The notes: generated by a model not told the origin, from the letters alone. Positions 31,691 through 42,838 are shown, counted from the stretch's first letter. The stretch is 64,000 nucleotides of DNA from Incurvaria masculella (GCA_946894095.1 OX335661.1:124001-188000); one strand, 5' to 3'. Numbers and translations are program-made.

Positions 31691-33016
31691 TTCGATCTTT
31701 CTGCAGTTAATGTTTTCTTATTTCATAAATTCCCCTTGTATAGCGAGATTTTCGGCTTCCGTTAGTGTCAGTTAAGGTTTAATTTGCAATTATTCACTCA
31801 TTGTTTTGTTGTGAATGACAAATGAAGATCCTATCTTAGAGATACCTTCTGTGAAGATTCCAAACTCACACTTGTCCGATGAGACCAATAGAGGGCTGCG
31901 CAGGGAAGATGGTATTTAAAAGCTTGTAACCTCAGGCGGAGTCAATGTTCCTACATAAAACATTGCTGAATGTATGAACTCGCAATTTCTAAACATCGGA
32001 AGCAAGCTAATAACCATGAATCCAGCTTCTCCAATCAAAGCACTTTCCCTAATGATGAACACTTTCCGTAGTGATGCCGACCATGCCTTTTGCCTCTGTC
32101 ACACCTGAAAAAATATAAAAAATGGTACGTGAAAAAATTATCAAAAAAGAGCAGTCCTAACATTTTCGAGATATCAGTTGAATTGATTGCCAAATGCTCA
32201 AATAGCTTCCGCCTTACATATCAGTATGAGTTAACCAAATGTTTTTCGTATTATTGTATTGTTTATTCATCATCCATAGACAGTACACTGCACTCGGATT
32301 TGTCATATTTTAACATTGGCCAGTTCAGCAAAACAAAACACAGCGAAGAAGAAGAAAACTCCGCTGTTTTTTTTTCAACGTCCACTTAGACGAAATTTAC
32401 AAATTTATTTGTATTTTTTTTTATCAAAAACATAGGTAAAACACTAAATTAACATGAATTCACAAAATTTTATAATTCATGCCGTTGCAACAGTTCATGA
32501 CAAAAATCATTTTAATTGCCAAGACTATCCCTACCAACTAACATGTTGCCAATTAGAGCAGGCCAGTCCCCACAAACAGCCCCCGTTCACGAGCATCACG
32601 ATCACGCCGGGTACAGCCATCACCTCTCTCGACCATATTTTAGGGAAAGAGATAACCCGAACCAAACGTCACCATAAGCAAGGACTTTAAAGCAATTTAC
32701 TGCTCTAGTGGCAACAAAACACTGTGAAACACTTGCACATTAGGTTTTAACACTATAAGTTTTGTCATAAACTACTACAGTGAGCTGATCACATAGTTAT
32801 ATATCCCTTTAAATGCTACCACCTACAGAAAATTAAGAGTATAATGGTTTGAGGGCAGCCTTATCAATAAAGTGAGATTAATATTTTAAAACTTATGCGG
32901 GACATAACTATAACATTAGTTTGCTGTTGCTCAAACAGCCCATACGGAGCAAGTGGAAGAAGTTTTACCAAATTGAGGATAAGTTAATAAAACTACATCT
33001 GAAATTAGCGGCACGT
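31691..33016. other. No gene seen
   Basis: About 1.3 kb of AT-rich DNA. Frames of up to 99 codons match nothing I know. It may hold more of the old Gypsy Gag, but I could not show it. Confidence 0.4.
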
Positions 33017-33146
33017 TGTAGCCTGCGCCGGGGTCAATTGATTTTATTGTCGCCCGCCCTGCGCGCAACTAAGTCCCGTTTCCCGCTCAGTCGGTACTAC
33101 ACTTAGGGTCGTTCGGCTGTGGTGAGGTCCGGCTTTCGTGCCTTTC
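33017..33146 (-). repeat. Gypsy 3' LTR (or LTR part)
   Basis: It matches 38882-39010 up to the shared GTGCCTYTCG, where both copies diverge. The pol deletion ends at or near this point. Confidence 0.8.
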
Positions 33147-33736
33147 GTATCACCCGTGTCAATCACATGTTCCACCAAGCTCGTCCTACCCAAGTTCCCC
33201 TTCTGCAAGCACTCGAAGTTGGCAACGATAACGACTAACCTTGACTTTTGTTCCGGGGTAAGGTCACACTGCTGGTCTTTCTTCTCTAACGTGGAGACCT
33301 CATACCTTAACGTTCGAATGTTTCCCACCTGAATAAATTTAACTACATCCGGGTAAATTTTAAATTCAGTCCAAAAATCCATACCCAATATCAACGGCGT
33401 CACTATCGACTCCACGTCTATGGCTCGCACGATTCTTGTTATCCCATTATATTCAATCGGAATATCTATTTAACCCTTAGCCCGTTGACGTGTCCCGTCA
33501 GCCGTAAAAATATCCAAAGTCTGTCGCGTATTTTCCACTAATTTTAATCCGAATGTGAACAGCTGTTTCACACCCTCTTTATTTACTATTGAACAAGAAG
33601 CTCCAGAGTCGAGCAAACCCATGCATTCATGTTCCAAAATTTTTATTTTTGCGAACGGCCGCACTTCGTTCGATCCCTGCTTAAAATAAACTGTGTTAAT
33701 ATGAACCGATCTGAAAAACGTTTTTACATGTATCAA
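33147..33736 (-). pseudogene. Gypsy protease region, truncated
   Basis: The protease active site GLLDSGASCSIVN (near 33580-33620) and the C-terminal LGMDFW (near 33375) are in the same frame, separated by a stop at 33470. The RT-leading motif VIDTGD is followed at once by LTR. It could not make a working protease-RT. Confidence 0.8.
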
Positions 33737-34195
33737 CCATTCCTCCCATTCTGTGCTTGACGTTTTTTCTACCCATTGAGTTATCCTGGACGGCCGCCGA
33801 GGCTTTGCCCTCGTTTTTTGACACCTTGCAAGTACACTCTATACGTACCTTGCCGCAACCTACGCAGGGTGGCTCCCTTGCTGCCTGACAATTACGCCTG
33901 ATGTGACCAATACCATGGCACTTATAGCATCTCACCGAACTTGATGTTGGTGCCCGGTTCTTACCGTCAAGACCAACCGTGTCTACTTCATCTAATTTAT
34001 CGTTTCCTCTTACTCCCAAAGCATAGCTACTTGAGGCTGTTGGGCTTAAATTAACCGAACTAATATTTTTAATTACTCTCCGATCATACTCATAAGCTAA
34101 TTCCGAGTATAAGGTCTCGTTGTTCACAACCGGTGGCAGAGAATGGTTTCCACACGCACTACGCAAATCTTCAATTCTCTTACATCGATCTCTCA
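33696..34195 (-). pseudogene. Gypsy Gag, C-terminal part
   Basis: The frame includes the CCHC knuckle CYKCHGIGHIRRNC and a second Cys-rich CVGCGKVRIEC. It connects across the Harbinger insertion with the N-terminal Gag at 37508-38547, but the two frames differ by one base when the insertion and one TCA copy are removed. Confidence 0.8.
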
Positions 34196-34366
34196 GGCGC
34201 AGGCCAGACAGAAGAGACGTAAGACGAGGACGCGTCGCGGACAGGGCGGAGACGAGACACGGACGCGACTTTTGAAGTTATATAGAAGAGACGGGGCGCG
34301 GACGCGACGCAGTCGCGCAGTCAGGACTATTTTCGGCATTCAACAGTCTGATTTTGTCACGTCGAC

Positions 34367-36761
34367 ATGTCTTCTTCTGAAGATGAAGATGTACTAGCAC
34401 TGGTAAATCTCGCTAATATACAGAGGGTTAGACGTTACTGGGTACATCCGGTATGGCTAAGCAATGAAGACAATCGATTTTTTAAAATAATGGAGGACCT
34501 ACACAATTACCCAGATCGTTTTGTCACAGTGTATAAAATGACACCACAGTGTTTTAATATTATCATGTCCAAAGTGAGAAATGCTTTACAGAGAAAGCAC
34601 ACAAATTGGAGAGTATCTATTAGTGCTGAAGAAAGATTACTTATAACGTTAAGGTAAGTGAAATACATTATCTTTTTTAATTACTTTAATACTAACAGAA
34701 AATTGTGTTACATAATAAGGTTTAATTAACTTTTGAAATATGTGCACGCTCAAACCGATGTTGATGTGTATAATTTTTCTACACTAAAGTAATCCGATGG
34801 ATTACTTTGGTGTAGAAAAATTGTACGTGTAGTTCAGAGGTAATTTTTCATTCAAAAAAGATGTATTGGTGACGTGTGCAGCCGAAACTGAACTAATTGT
34901 TGAATAGGGTGATAGAGTGAAAAACGTTGGGGTATTCTCATCCTGCACAGATATTGATGGAGATGCAACATTCTGATTTTGCTCTATTGTTGATGGAGGT
35001 GCAACATTTTGATTTTGCTCTATTGTCGATGGAGGTGCAACATTATGAAACGGCTGTTGTATAGAAGACACCGTGGCTATGTTGTTTTGAGAAATGCGGG
35101 TAGAATATGCTGGTTCTGATGTCGATGCTGCCTCGTTTCCATCTAAGATTTGCGCCGCCAACTGCATTACTCCCATCTTGAACCTTCGTTTTTGAACAAG
35201 ATTCATGGCCTTCATATCAGACAACATGCTTTGAAGGAAGGCAAGATCTGTATCAAGAGGTTGCATTTGTTTCTCGCTATTTTGTCGTTTTCTGTTAAAG
35301 TAATCAAAAGCAGATTGATTGACGTCTTTCAAAGTAGGCATTTTACTTTTTTTACTCGAGTCCGATGATAACGGCGAAGGATGATTTTGAGCCTGTGGAG
35401 AGGGTGAATGGGACGGAGGCCGAAACGGCGACATTGACTCCTCCTCATCAAGTTCACTTTCGTCCGTATGAGTATCTGACCTGCATTGTGGTTCTAGATT
35501 AGATTTGGAAGGTCTTGATTTCAAATATTTATCCAAAAAATGCAAGTGCTGGGCAAGGTAATATTCTTTTACCTTCTTGGCTGCAGAGCCAGATGGAAGT
35601 GATAGAAGTTTTTTGTATTTTGCATATCTGTTCCTTATGTTTTTCCAACGATCTTTGCAAGCTTGTACTGAAACAATCAAATCATCGAATAAATATAATG
35701 AAGTGAATTACTTATTGTGAGTTTTTATTCGCAGAGACTATAGAGCCTATATCAGTAATACGAGTACCTACTTATGTAAAGAATTAAGAATGTTACTTTC
35801 TGGCACAATAGCCTCCGCGAATAAAAAATCACGGTGCACAGTATAGTAATATGTATACCTAATTTATATTTGTATATTTATTTACAGGTATTTCGCAGAT
35901 GGGTGTTCATTTAAATCACTGTCAGTTTACTTTCTACGAGGAAAATCTACAATTCGAGAAATAGTACATAATACCTGTCAAGTTCTATGGCAAACATTAC
36001 AACCCGAATATATGCCTACACCCAATGTAGAAAAATGGCTAGAGATAGCTGCGCGTTTCCATACTCTTTGGAATTTACCGAATTGTGTGGGAAGTCTGGA
36101 TGGCAAACATATTAGAATAAAAGCTCCATCTAACACGGGATCAGCGTACATAAATTACAAAGGATACTTTTCGATTGTGTTATTAGCATTGGTAGACGCT
36201 GACGGGTTATTCGTAACGATAGATGTTGGGGAATACGGGAGAAATAGTGACGGGCGTGCATTTCAAGCCAGTGCTCTCGGACAAGCAATGCAGCGTGAAG
36301 ACCTTAATTTACCGGACCATAGTCCATTGCCCGGAGAAGTACAACCTATGCCATATTATTTTGTGGCAGATGAAGCTTTCTCTCTGAAAAAAAACGTAAT
36401 GAAACCTTATTCGCGGAATCAATTGACAAATGATAGAAGAATATTCAATAACAGACTAAGCAGAGGACGGAAATCAGTAGAATGTGCCTTTGGAATGGCA
36501 AGGACTAAATTTCAAGGACTGAGCATGCCCATGTGCTGTGAACCTGCTAAAGCTGATGTAATTATACAAGCAATGTGTATATTGCACAATGTTATTCGAA
36601 GATGCGATGGAAAATTTACAGCGCCATACATCCAAAATACGTTGGTTGGAACAAGAATTGATTCACTATACAGAGAAACTGCAGATGGTGTCAGGGAATA
36701 CCTCACCAACTATTTTGTAAATCGGGCACCTATTCCGTACCAAAATAGGCACAATGTATAA
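34367..36761 (+). CDS. PIF/Harbinger transposase (copy 2), intact
   Basis: Two exons, 34367-34653 and 35888-36761, join at AG|GTAAGT and TTTACAG|G to give 386 residues without a break. The N-terminus has the YPDRFVTVYKMTPQCFNIIM helix segment of the family. The DDE core has first Asp in VGSLDGKHIRI, second Asp in YFVADEAFSL and Glu in KSVECAFGMA, with CILHNVIRR at the end. It cuts and pastes the element at 3-bp targets. The start is the first Met, followed by an acidic SSSEDED stretch. An AATAAA follows near 37013. The MADF gene lies partly within its intron on the other strand. Confidence 0.92.
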
Positions 36762-37184
36762 ACACACACACACACCATCACACACACACACACACACACG
36801 CGCGCGCACGCACGCACGCCGCACCCTCGCACACACACACACTCACACAACGCATACACACAACACGCAGAGGAATTAAGAAAATATCACATTAATATTA
36901 CATTAAAATATTTCTGTTTTACCATTAAAACAAAGAGTACACATTTTTTTATTTCTAATGTACTACGTAAAGAACAGATGTAGGTACGCACGAGGATATG
37001 TTGATGTTTTTTAAATAAAGAATAGGTACTACTTACCGTTTTCGTTTATTGTCCTGGCAATCGATTCCCAAGCTTGGTCTTGAACATTTCTGTTACAATA
37101 GTCAGACCTATTGTAATCATAAATAACAGAATGATTCTCAATTAATTCACAAAACTGAATATTAAAAGCTAGGTCGTCACGCAT
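34802..37184 (-). CDS. Harbinger MADF-domain protein, intact
   Basis: Exon 1 37184-37037 (MRDDLAFNIQFCELIE, VIYDYN, AWESIARTI) joins exon 2 35667-34802 (VQACKDRWKNIRNRYAKY) at G|GTAAGT and TTTCAG|TA, making a 337-residue protein. The MADF domain occupies about residues 5-95. A Ser/Pro-rich linker follows, then a C-terminal BESS-like helix (DTDLAFLQSMLSDMKAM). Short repeats APPSTIEQNQNV and relatives occur near residue 270. In Harbingers such a protein acts with the transposase in binding DNA. Exon 2 is contained within the opposite-strand transposase intron. Confidence 0.88.
36762..36870. repeat. (CA)n/(CG)n microsatellite
   Basis: Alternating CA and CG runs begin immediately after the transposase stop codon. 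Confidence 0.95.
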
Positions 37185-37507
37185 TTTTATGAAAAAAATT
37201 ATAACAACTCAAAACATGACGCAACCATTCAACGTCAAGACGGTACACGTGACTGTGCGACGCGAGCGAGCCCCTCCCGGCGGGCATGCCACCCCGCGCC
37301 CCGTCTTCGCCCCCGCCGCGTCCGTGCCCCGTCTCTCCTGTGTGTTTTGAACAAAAGGCGCAGACGTAAAAGCGTTGCGCCCGCGCCCCGTCTATTCTGT
37401 ATGTTTTGCGTCACGACGCTTCTATACATTTTATATGAAAGGGACGTGGAAGAGACAAATGTCCGCGCCCCGTCTGCGTCTTACGTCTTTTCTGTGTGTC
37501 CAGCGCC

Positions 37508-38547
37508 TCAGAGTCTATCACTGACTCGAACCGCTCATAAAATATTTTCTGCTTGTAGAAAGGAGCTAAATTCATTTGAATTATTTCATTTTTTTCCTGT
37601 TCGGCATACACCCCTTCACTGCGACTAAAATCATTCTTGCAATATAAGTCAGGACGTTTTCCTTCGGGTGCTGCGTCCTCATTAAAATTTCCCTTTGCGC
37701 CCGCAGACAACTCGCTACTGGCACAAACTCTTTCTTTAATCCTACCGTGCGTGACTTCATCCCAAGTACTATATTGGTCGCCGAACGTCCTGTACCATTC
37801 TAACGCAGGTCCGTCGAACAACTCGACCGCGGAGTCGAAAAGCTCTCTCTCGCTCACTCGTCTCGACTTGCACAACTCTCTCACTCTTCTCAGGAAGGCA
37901 TATAAGTTTAGACCGGTGGACTCACTTGAATACCGGACGTCCCAGCTCCCAATAAAATGTGCCGGATCGACGACAACGCGAAGTTTGGGCTCGCGACGGA
38001 GGTCACCTGCACTCAGCTTAACTTGCTCGTGCGCACTACCTCCAGATGGCTCCTGTGCAGCTCGGTTTACACCTGAAACGCGTACAGAGATTCTCTGACT
38101 CCCGTGTCCTTCGCTCTCACTTGACGTCACGTCGGAACTCATTTCATCGATCCTTTCTGTCGATAGCTTACTTATCAAAACCTCACAACCTGCTCGAAGT
38201 CGATTTCCTGCAACTAGTTGCTTTTCGCTAGCCCCTCTCAGTTGAGCAATGCGTGCGATCCTACTCAAAAGAAATGTCGACCGTGAAACTATTTTCACAT
38301 ACCCAGAGTCCGTCGCTCTCTTTGTTATCATACACGAAGCCTCAGACAGCTCATCCAATTTGCTAGTACATGTTTTTAGATTTAATTCCCTACCTATGGT
38401 AGATTTTCCTTGCTTTTCCAGCTTTAACGCCTTAGCCAATTCACTGCGCATCGCCTCTACGGATTCAACAGGTAAATATCTGATCGACACCTCGTAATTC
38501 AGTTCATCCACTGTCAAACGACGATGATCCACTTTGACCCTAGCCAT
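37508..38547 (-). pseudogene. Gypsy Gag, N-terminal part
   Basis: The frame opens at 38571; the Met at 38547 (MARVKVDHRRLTVDE) is the likely start. It contains a coiled-coil N-terminus, then the capsid-like segment GLNLYAFLRRVRELCKSR with FDGPALEWYRTFGDQYSTWDE. It is cut after the VIDSE motif by Harbinger copy 2 and continues, one base out of frame, at 34195. Confidence 0.85.
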
Positions 38548-38858
38548 GATGTAATTAAACAGATTCAACACAATAACAAATATTCACAGTAAGAAAATTA
38601 TTTTTTAAAATAAATATTTCTTCGCTACCTTTGGTTACAATTTTGTAAAGTTTCCCCTCACAAACGCACACCTCACACAGAACCACCCATACCTATCTCC
38701 AGTACGTTATTCCCCAGTTGTTTCACAATTCATCCGAAGGGCAAACAAACTGATTTTTACTAATAAACCCAAAACATATTTATATATTTACTTTTATTTT
38801 TTTAAAACAAGCGAGCTATAACTCGAAAGCAAACCAAGCCAGAAATAAAGCAAGCCTA

Positions 38859-38876
38859 GCCCCACGTTGGGCGCCA
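38859..38876 (-). promoter_or_regulatory. Gypsy primer binding site
   Basis: TGGCGCCCAACGTGGGGC on the minus strand, five bases after the LTR end, is a classic Gypsy primer site. Confidence 0.85.
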
Positions 38877-38881
38877 TTTTT

Positions 38882-39010
38882 TGTAGCCTGCGCCGGGGTC
38901 AATTGATTTTATTGTCGCCCGCCCTGCGCGCAACTACGTCCCGTTTCCCGCTCAGTCGGTACTACACTTAGGGTCGTTCGGCTGTGGTGAGGTCCGGCTT
39001 TCGTGCCTCT
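38882..39010 (-). repeat. Gypsy 5' LTR (or LTR part)
   Basis: Near-identical to 33017-33146. The far end is uncertain because similarity stops near 39010. Confidence 0.8.
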
Positions 39011-39888
39011 CGCTTGACGGTTGAGCGCCAGGTAGTTTTGAGGGAAACCACCAAACCGTCCGGTTCCTATGTGAGATGTGGGATGTGAGGGGGAACACAA
39101 TTGAAAAGTTAAATCTTACTTTATACACGTTAGCTATATTCCATTAAAGTCTTAAACCTAAGATTAATCTATCCTGAAGGGCTTATTTTTAGTACAATTA
39201 ATATTATTCTTACAATACACCGAGAGGTTAGTCCTCCTCCGACCTTTACTCCTTCCCTAGCACACTCTAGGTTACGTCTTTCCTCAGCGGATCACTTGCT
39301 AGTGTCTTTCCGGTGGTCCTTACTCAGCACGACACACTCTAGTAGTAACGCACTAAAATGTTACCTGTAGTCTTTCCGAACGTCTGTTCACTGAACCTAC
39401 TCTCCCCCACGGTAACCCGTTCCCGTCGGTCGCTCAGCGCGATCCCAGCGACGGCCACGTTCCGTGTCCCCAGGTCGCGCGACACGTGGCAGCACGGCGC
39501 GTCACGGCGGTGCTGACGCCAGCGTCGCTTGCCTCGCAGCGCGAGCCTGATCCAGCTCGTATGCGGCTGCTCCCTACGCTTCCTCCTAGTCCGGCGCGGG
39601 TCGTCCCGGCGCTTGAAATCCCGCCCCCTCAGCACGTGGTCGTCCACCGCCACGGTTGGACGACCAGCAACTCCGAACGAGAAGAGCACTTCGTGTCGAG
39701 TCGGCTCCACTCCGGCACGGCCTATTGCAATGGCGGGCGAAGATGGCGCGCCTGCGGTTCCTCTTCACGTTGGCGCCACTCCCTGTCCCGACGACCGCCA
39801 GTGCAATAGTGACCGTCGCTTCCGGCTCCGCTCCCGAGCTGTCTTTCGAAGTTAGGGGCCCGATCCACCTTTTCAAGCTCGCACTCAA
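39011..39888. other. No gene assigned; AT-rich then GC-rich
   Basis: 39011-39350 is AT-rich, and 39350-39850 is GC-rich with overlapping frames in several directions, a composition effect. The Arg-rich translations match nothing known to me. It may be an LTR or leader of another retroelement. Confidence 0.4.
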
Positions 39889-39894
39889 TTTATT

Positions 39895-40090
39895 AGTAGT
39901 AGAGAATTGGGGCATCCAGCTCAAATGAGCTGGAAGCCTCAATTCTCTTTGTATGATCTAGTATCCCTAATCGTTTAACTTTATTCTATACATTTTTGAC
40001 ATCGTTAGAGAGCTGGAAGCCCCAATTCTATCCGTGTGGTATAGTATCCCTAATCGTTTAACTGTATTCAATACATTTGGACACTGTTAG
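39895..40090 (+). repeat. Polinton left terminal inverted repeat
   Basis: Matches the complement of 54630-54825; the outer ~170 bases look identical and the inner ~25 have a few differences. Inside, the words GAGCTGGAAGCCCCAATTCT and CCCTAATCGTTTAACT recur about every 80 bp, and CCAGCTCAAATGAGCTGG is a palindrome near the tip. A third subrepeat continues to about 40160. Confidence 0.97.
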
Positions 40091-40283
40091 AGAGCTGGAA
40101 TCCCCAATTCTATTTGTGTGATATAGCATCGCTAATCGTTTAACTGTATTCTATCAAAATTTGTCAAACCAGCTTTCAGGTGCAAATAACTAACATTCTG
40201 GCTCATACCATGCTTCACCATTATTATAGGTAATTTGTATTGTGTTAAAACACAATGAAACCAATGTATTTTTAAGAAAATAT

Positions 40284-40793
40284 TTAATCAGATTTAGCAT
40301 TAAAACAGACTAGGTTTTCTTTACACCATTTTCTTAAACAAATAACATTTTTCAAAGCACAGTTCCTCTTATGAGTAATACAAGTAAAATCTTCTTCATT
40401 TGAGCAATACATGTTATATAATTTATTCAAGTTTGGACAATTATACATTTCCAAATTAATTATTTCTTGACCATTATTGAAACTGAAAATGTTTTTAACC
40501 CATTCTGCTTTCTCTGCTCCTTTCACGAAAATTTTATGTGGTGGCAAAATAGCCCTTAATTTACTATAAAATACTTGATGATTGATGTATCCATCGCTCC
40601 AGTAAATTCCACGATTTTTTTCTAACCAATTCACTTGTTTTCTTTCTTCAGGAGTAAGTTTATAATACGAAAACGGTGGTTCCAAAAGAAACACTTCTGT
40701 CGTATTTGCTGTTGCCATGGAAAATTCCTTTAAAATGAACTGATTATCATTCGTTTTAAATCCTTGCACATCAACGATGATTGGACTATTCAT
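40284..40793 (-). CDS. Conserved Polinton small protein (169 aa), unknown function
   Basis: The frame starts at an ATG that overlaps the capsid stop by four bases (ATGA). Recognisable blocks are VDVQGFKTNDNQFILKEF, FLLEPPFSYYKL, WLEKNRGIYWSDG, KGAEKAEWV and a Cys-containing C-terminus (CPNLNKLYNMYC, CITHKRNC). A decayed homologue follows the capsid gene in the old copy at 8554-9033. Equivalent proteins are common in insect Polintons, but I know no proven role. Its fixed position suggests co-expression with the capsid. Confidence 0.85.
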   Translation of the reverse strand: MNSPIIVDVQGFKTNDNQFILKEFSMATANTTEVFLLEPPFSYYKLTPEERKQVNWLEKNRGIYWSDGYINHQVFYSKLRAILPPHKIFVKGAEKAEWVKNIFSFNNGQEIINLEMYNCPNLNKLYNMYCSNEEDFTCITHKRNCALKNVICLRKWCKENLVCFNAKSD

Positions 40794-42007
40794 GATATTT
40801 TTTTAACAGTATTGCTTAGAGGTTTGTATTCTATCAAAGATTCGTTTAATATAAGGCAGTAGGCTGTCGTGTTTTCAGGTATTTCAGAGAAGCATTCAAT
40901 CTCTAATCTCACATCAACTGGACCCGTCTTTATAGATTCGTTTTGCCTTGAGCAATCAATAACTATCAATGGGGATTTGGTCTTGAAATCTTCTAGAGCG
41001 AGCAACGGACCAGCACAACGTCCATAATAAGAGTGTTGAAAACGAGAATAAACTTCATATAATATAGAATATTTATCTTCATGAAATTTGATATCTAGTG
41101 AATTGTAAGGATAGTAGTTAGAATTTAGGTATACTCTAACGTCTCGTAAATTGCAATGATCAAATATGGACATGTCTAGTTTTTTTGCACTTTTACGATT
41201 TGTTTGTAATCCTAACACAACATATCGAGGTTTTTCAGTCTGAGAAGATGTTTTTATAGCCCATGTATGCTTAGTAGTTTTTGGAAGAAGTGGATATTCA
41301 TAAAGGTCCCAGTTTCTGAAAGGCATTATTATAGAACGATCTTTATCTAAATATCTTAATAAATTCAAGCGTTCTCTGTCTGACACTTTTATGTGCGGGA
41401 CACGCCATATAATCTTTGAAATTGTAATATCATTTACGAATTCTCCATCTTTTAATTTTAATGCGTTTAAATTAGTACTACTTCTTAACAATATTAATTC
41501 ATGCTTACAATTAATAATTATTTTATTATAATCCTCGGCAAATCCTAGTACTTTATTCAGAGGAATATTCACTTGAAAATTTCCATTGGTATTTGGAAAA
41601 CCTTCCAAATTCCACCCCCAAACTTTAGCCGATTTTGATTCTGAATCATTCATAGATATATAGGACTTCATAGTCGTGGTGATTCCAGCATTTTTTATTT
41701 TATCAATTTCAACCCCATTAAGCTCATATCGAATATCTTGAAAAAGGAAAAGTATTCCGTTGTTTGTAAAAGTAATATTTGTTACTTTCTCGGCTTTACC
41801 ATCCACACCAGTTTTAGATACATGAGCGGTTCCTTCGATGTATAAAGAGCTATCGGAAGGTAAAACATACAAGTCTTGCTGATTTATCGGAATTCGTATT
41901 TCATCGTTATTATTAAAACTATTAACATAGGGCTTGTACGAGTGTACTTCATAACTTTCAATTGAGCTATCCTGGTATGGTAGATCAGATATGTTTAGAA
42001 CATTCAT
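40790..42007 (-). CDS. Polinton major capsid protein
   Basis: A 405-residue intact frame. It has the N-terminal YKPYVNSFNNNDEIRIPI segment, the central ISMNDSESKSAKVWGWN, NIPLNKVLGFAEDY, IIWRVPHIKVSDRERL and FDHCNLRDVRVYLN blocks, and ends SNTVKKIS. In Polintons and adintoviruses the protein here is the hexon-like double jelly-roll capsid; I assign it by these blocks and its place after the minor capsid, since the fold cannot be seen from sequence alone. The old copy at 7698-8557 is its homologue. It lies 191 bp downstream of the minor capsid gene and overlaps the next gene by 4 bp. Confidence 0.88.
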   Translation of the reverse strand: MNVLNISDLPYQDSSIESYEVHSYKPYVNSFNNNDEIRIPINQQDLYVLPSDSSLYIEGTAHVSKTGVDGKAEKVTNITFTNNGILFLFQDIRYELNGVEIDKIKNAGITTTMKSYISMNDSESKSAKVWGWNLEGFPNTNGNFQVNIPLNKVLGFAEDYNKIIINCKHELILLRSSTNLNALKLKDGEFVNDITISKIIWRVPHIKVSDRERLNLLRYLDKDRSIIMPFRNWDLYEYPLLPKTTKHTWAIKTSSQTEKPRYVVLGLQTNRKSAKKLDMSIFDHCNLRDVRVYLNSNYYPYNSLDIKFHEDKYSILYEVYSRFQHSYYGRCAGPLLALEDFKTKSPLIVIDCSRQNESIKTGPVDVRLEIECFSEIPENTTAYCLILNESLIEYKPLSNTVKKIS

Positions 42008-42198
42008 TTTATAAGTTTGATAAATTGGAGAAATTTAATATTTTCTTTCGAAAGTTGTGTTATGTGTCTAGGACGCTGCACGCGTCGAGCCTTTCTGATC
42101 TTTTCAGGGGCAAGCTTTTGGTATTTATTAAAATCGATCATGATGATTTTCTCAAATGAAGTAGTAAATATATTTCTTCTCCTCGAAAGTTAATTAAA

Positions 42199-42804
42199 TT
42201 ATCTTGCAAATCTAGTAATCATAGAGGACACAATTTTTCTATTTACTGGTAAATACACAAGATTTTCAGGTTTCTCTATAATTCTATAGCCAGGAGGTAC
42301 GTTAGGTGAAAATTCGTGTAAAACATGCGTTGGTCTACCGTTGGTAAAAGACCCGTTTATTATGTCACATTCAACTCTCACGGAGGTCAGTGGTATAATG
42401 TTTACGGGTAAATTTGACACGTGCATTATATTAGCCTGATAAATCTTGTTTTCAAATCCTAAAATACTAGCGATTGAGTTTGGTTTTTCAAAATGAATGT
42501 CTTCAGTGCATGACATAGAACATTTTAAGGTATTATTATTTGCAGACAGAGAAAAATTACTAGCAGTAATATTGTGTTTTAAATACTCGCTAATATCCTC
42601 CAGTTCATATGATCCCTCAGGAATATCAATTACTTGTTTTGCTCCATAAGAAAAGCTATTATTTTTTGAATTAATGTTCGGAACAGAATTAAATGTTGAA
42701 AAATTTAAAAGACTACATTCATAGTTGTTTGATAATTGTAGAGGGGGAAAATAATTGCTTGTTAATTTAGAAGTGTTACCAGAGATCGATAGAATGAAAG
42801 ACAT
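42199..42804 (-). CDS. Polinton minor capsid (penton-like) protein
   Basis: A 201-residue open frame starting MSFILSISGNTS. It is beta-rich with alternating hydrophobic residues (YFPPLQLSNNYECSLLNF, VIDIPEGSYELEDISEYL, IIPLTSVRVECDIINGS). The pair of this gene with a larger capsid gene downstream is the usual Polinton arrangement, the smaller one being a single jelly-roll penton. The old Polinton copy lost this gene. The call rests on order, size and the PEGSYELEDI-type motif. Confidence 0.75.
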   Translation of the reverse strand: MSFILSISGNTSKLTSNYFPPLQLSNNYECSLLNFSTFNSVPNINSKNNSFSYGAKQVIDIPEGSYELEDISEYLKHNITASNFSLSANNNTLKCSMSCTEDIHFEKPNSIASILGFENKIYQANIMHVSNLPVNIIPLTSVRVECDIINGSFTNGRPTHVLHEFSPNVPPGYRIIEKPENLVYLPVNRKIVSSMITRFAR

Positions 42805-42838
42805 TTTGCAAATGAACTAATATTTCAATCTCTTACCT

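Larger units (their letters stand above)
34196..37507. mobile_element. PIF/Harbinger element copy 2 (3,312 bp), apparently intact
   Basis: TCA is duplicated at 34193-34195 and 37508-37510. Terminal inverted repeats begin GGCGCAGGCCAGACAGA and, reversed, GGCGCTGGACACACAGA, then share AAGACGTAAGACG. Inside are a complete transposase and a complete MADF protein, convergently placed. The ends are rich in GACGCG-type words. It interrupts a Gypsy Gag frame. Confidence 0.92.
33017..39010 (-). mobile_element. Pol-deleted Gypsy containing Harbinger copy 2
   Basis: LTR-like blocks at 33017-33146 and 38882-39010 share more than 120 near-identical bases (TGTAGCCTGCGCCGGGGTCA). A Gypsy primer site, Gag, zinc knuckles and protease lie between them. 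RT, RNase H and integrase are missing: the frame goes from VIDTGD directly into LTR sequence. Confidence 0.85.

Noticed and set aside
32090..32690. Frames of 78-99 codons
   Set aside because: No motif or homology, in AT-rich DNA; treated as chance.
39339..39942. Arg-rich frames on both strands
   Set aside because: Open only because of GC-rich composition; no motif, no homologue I recognise.
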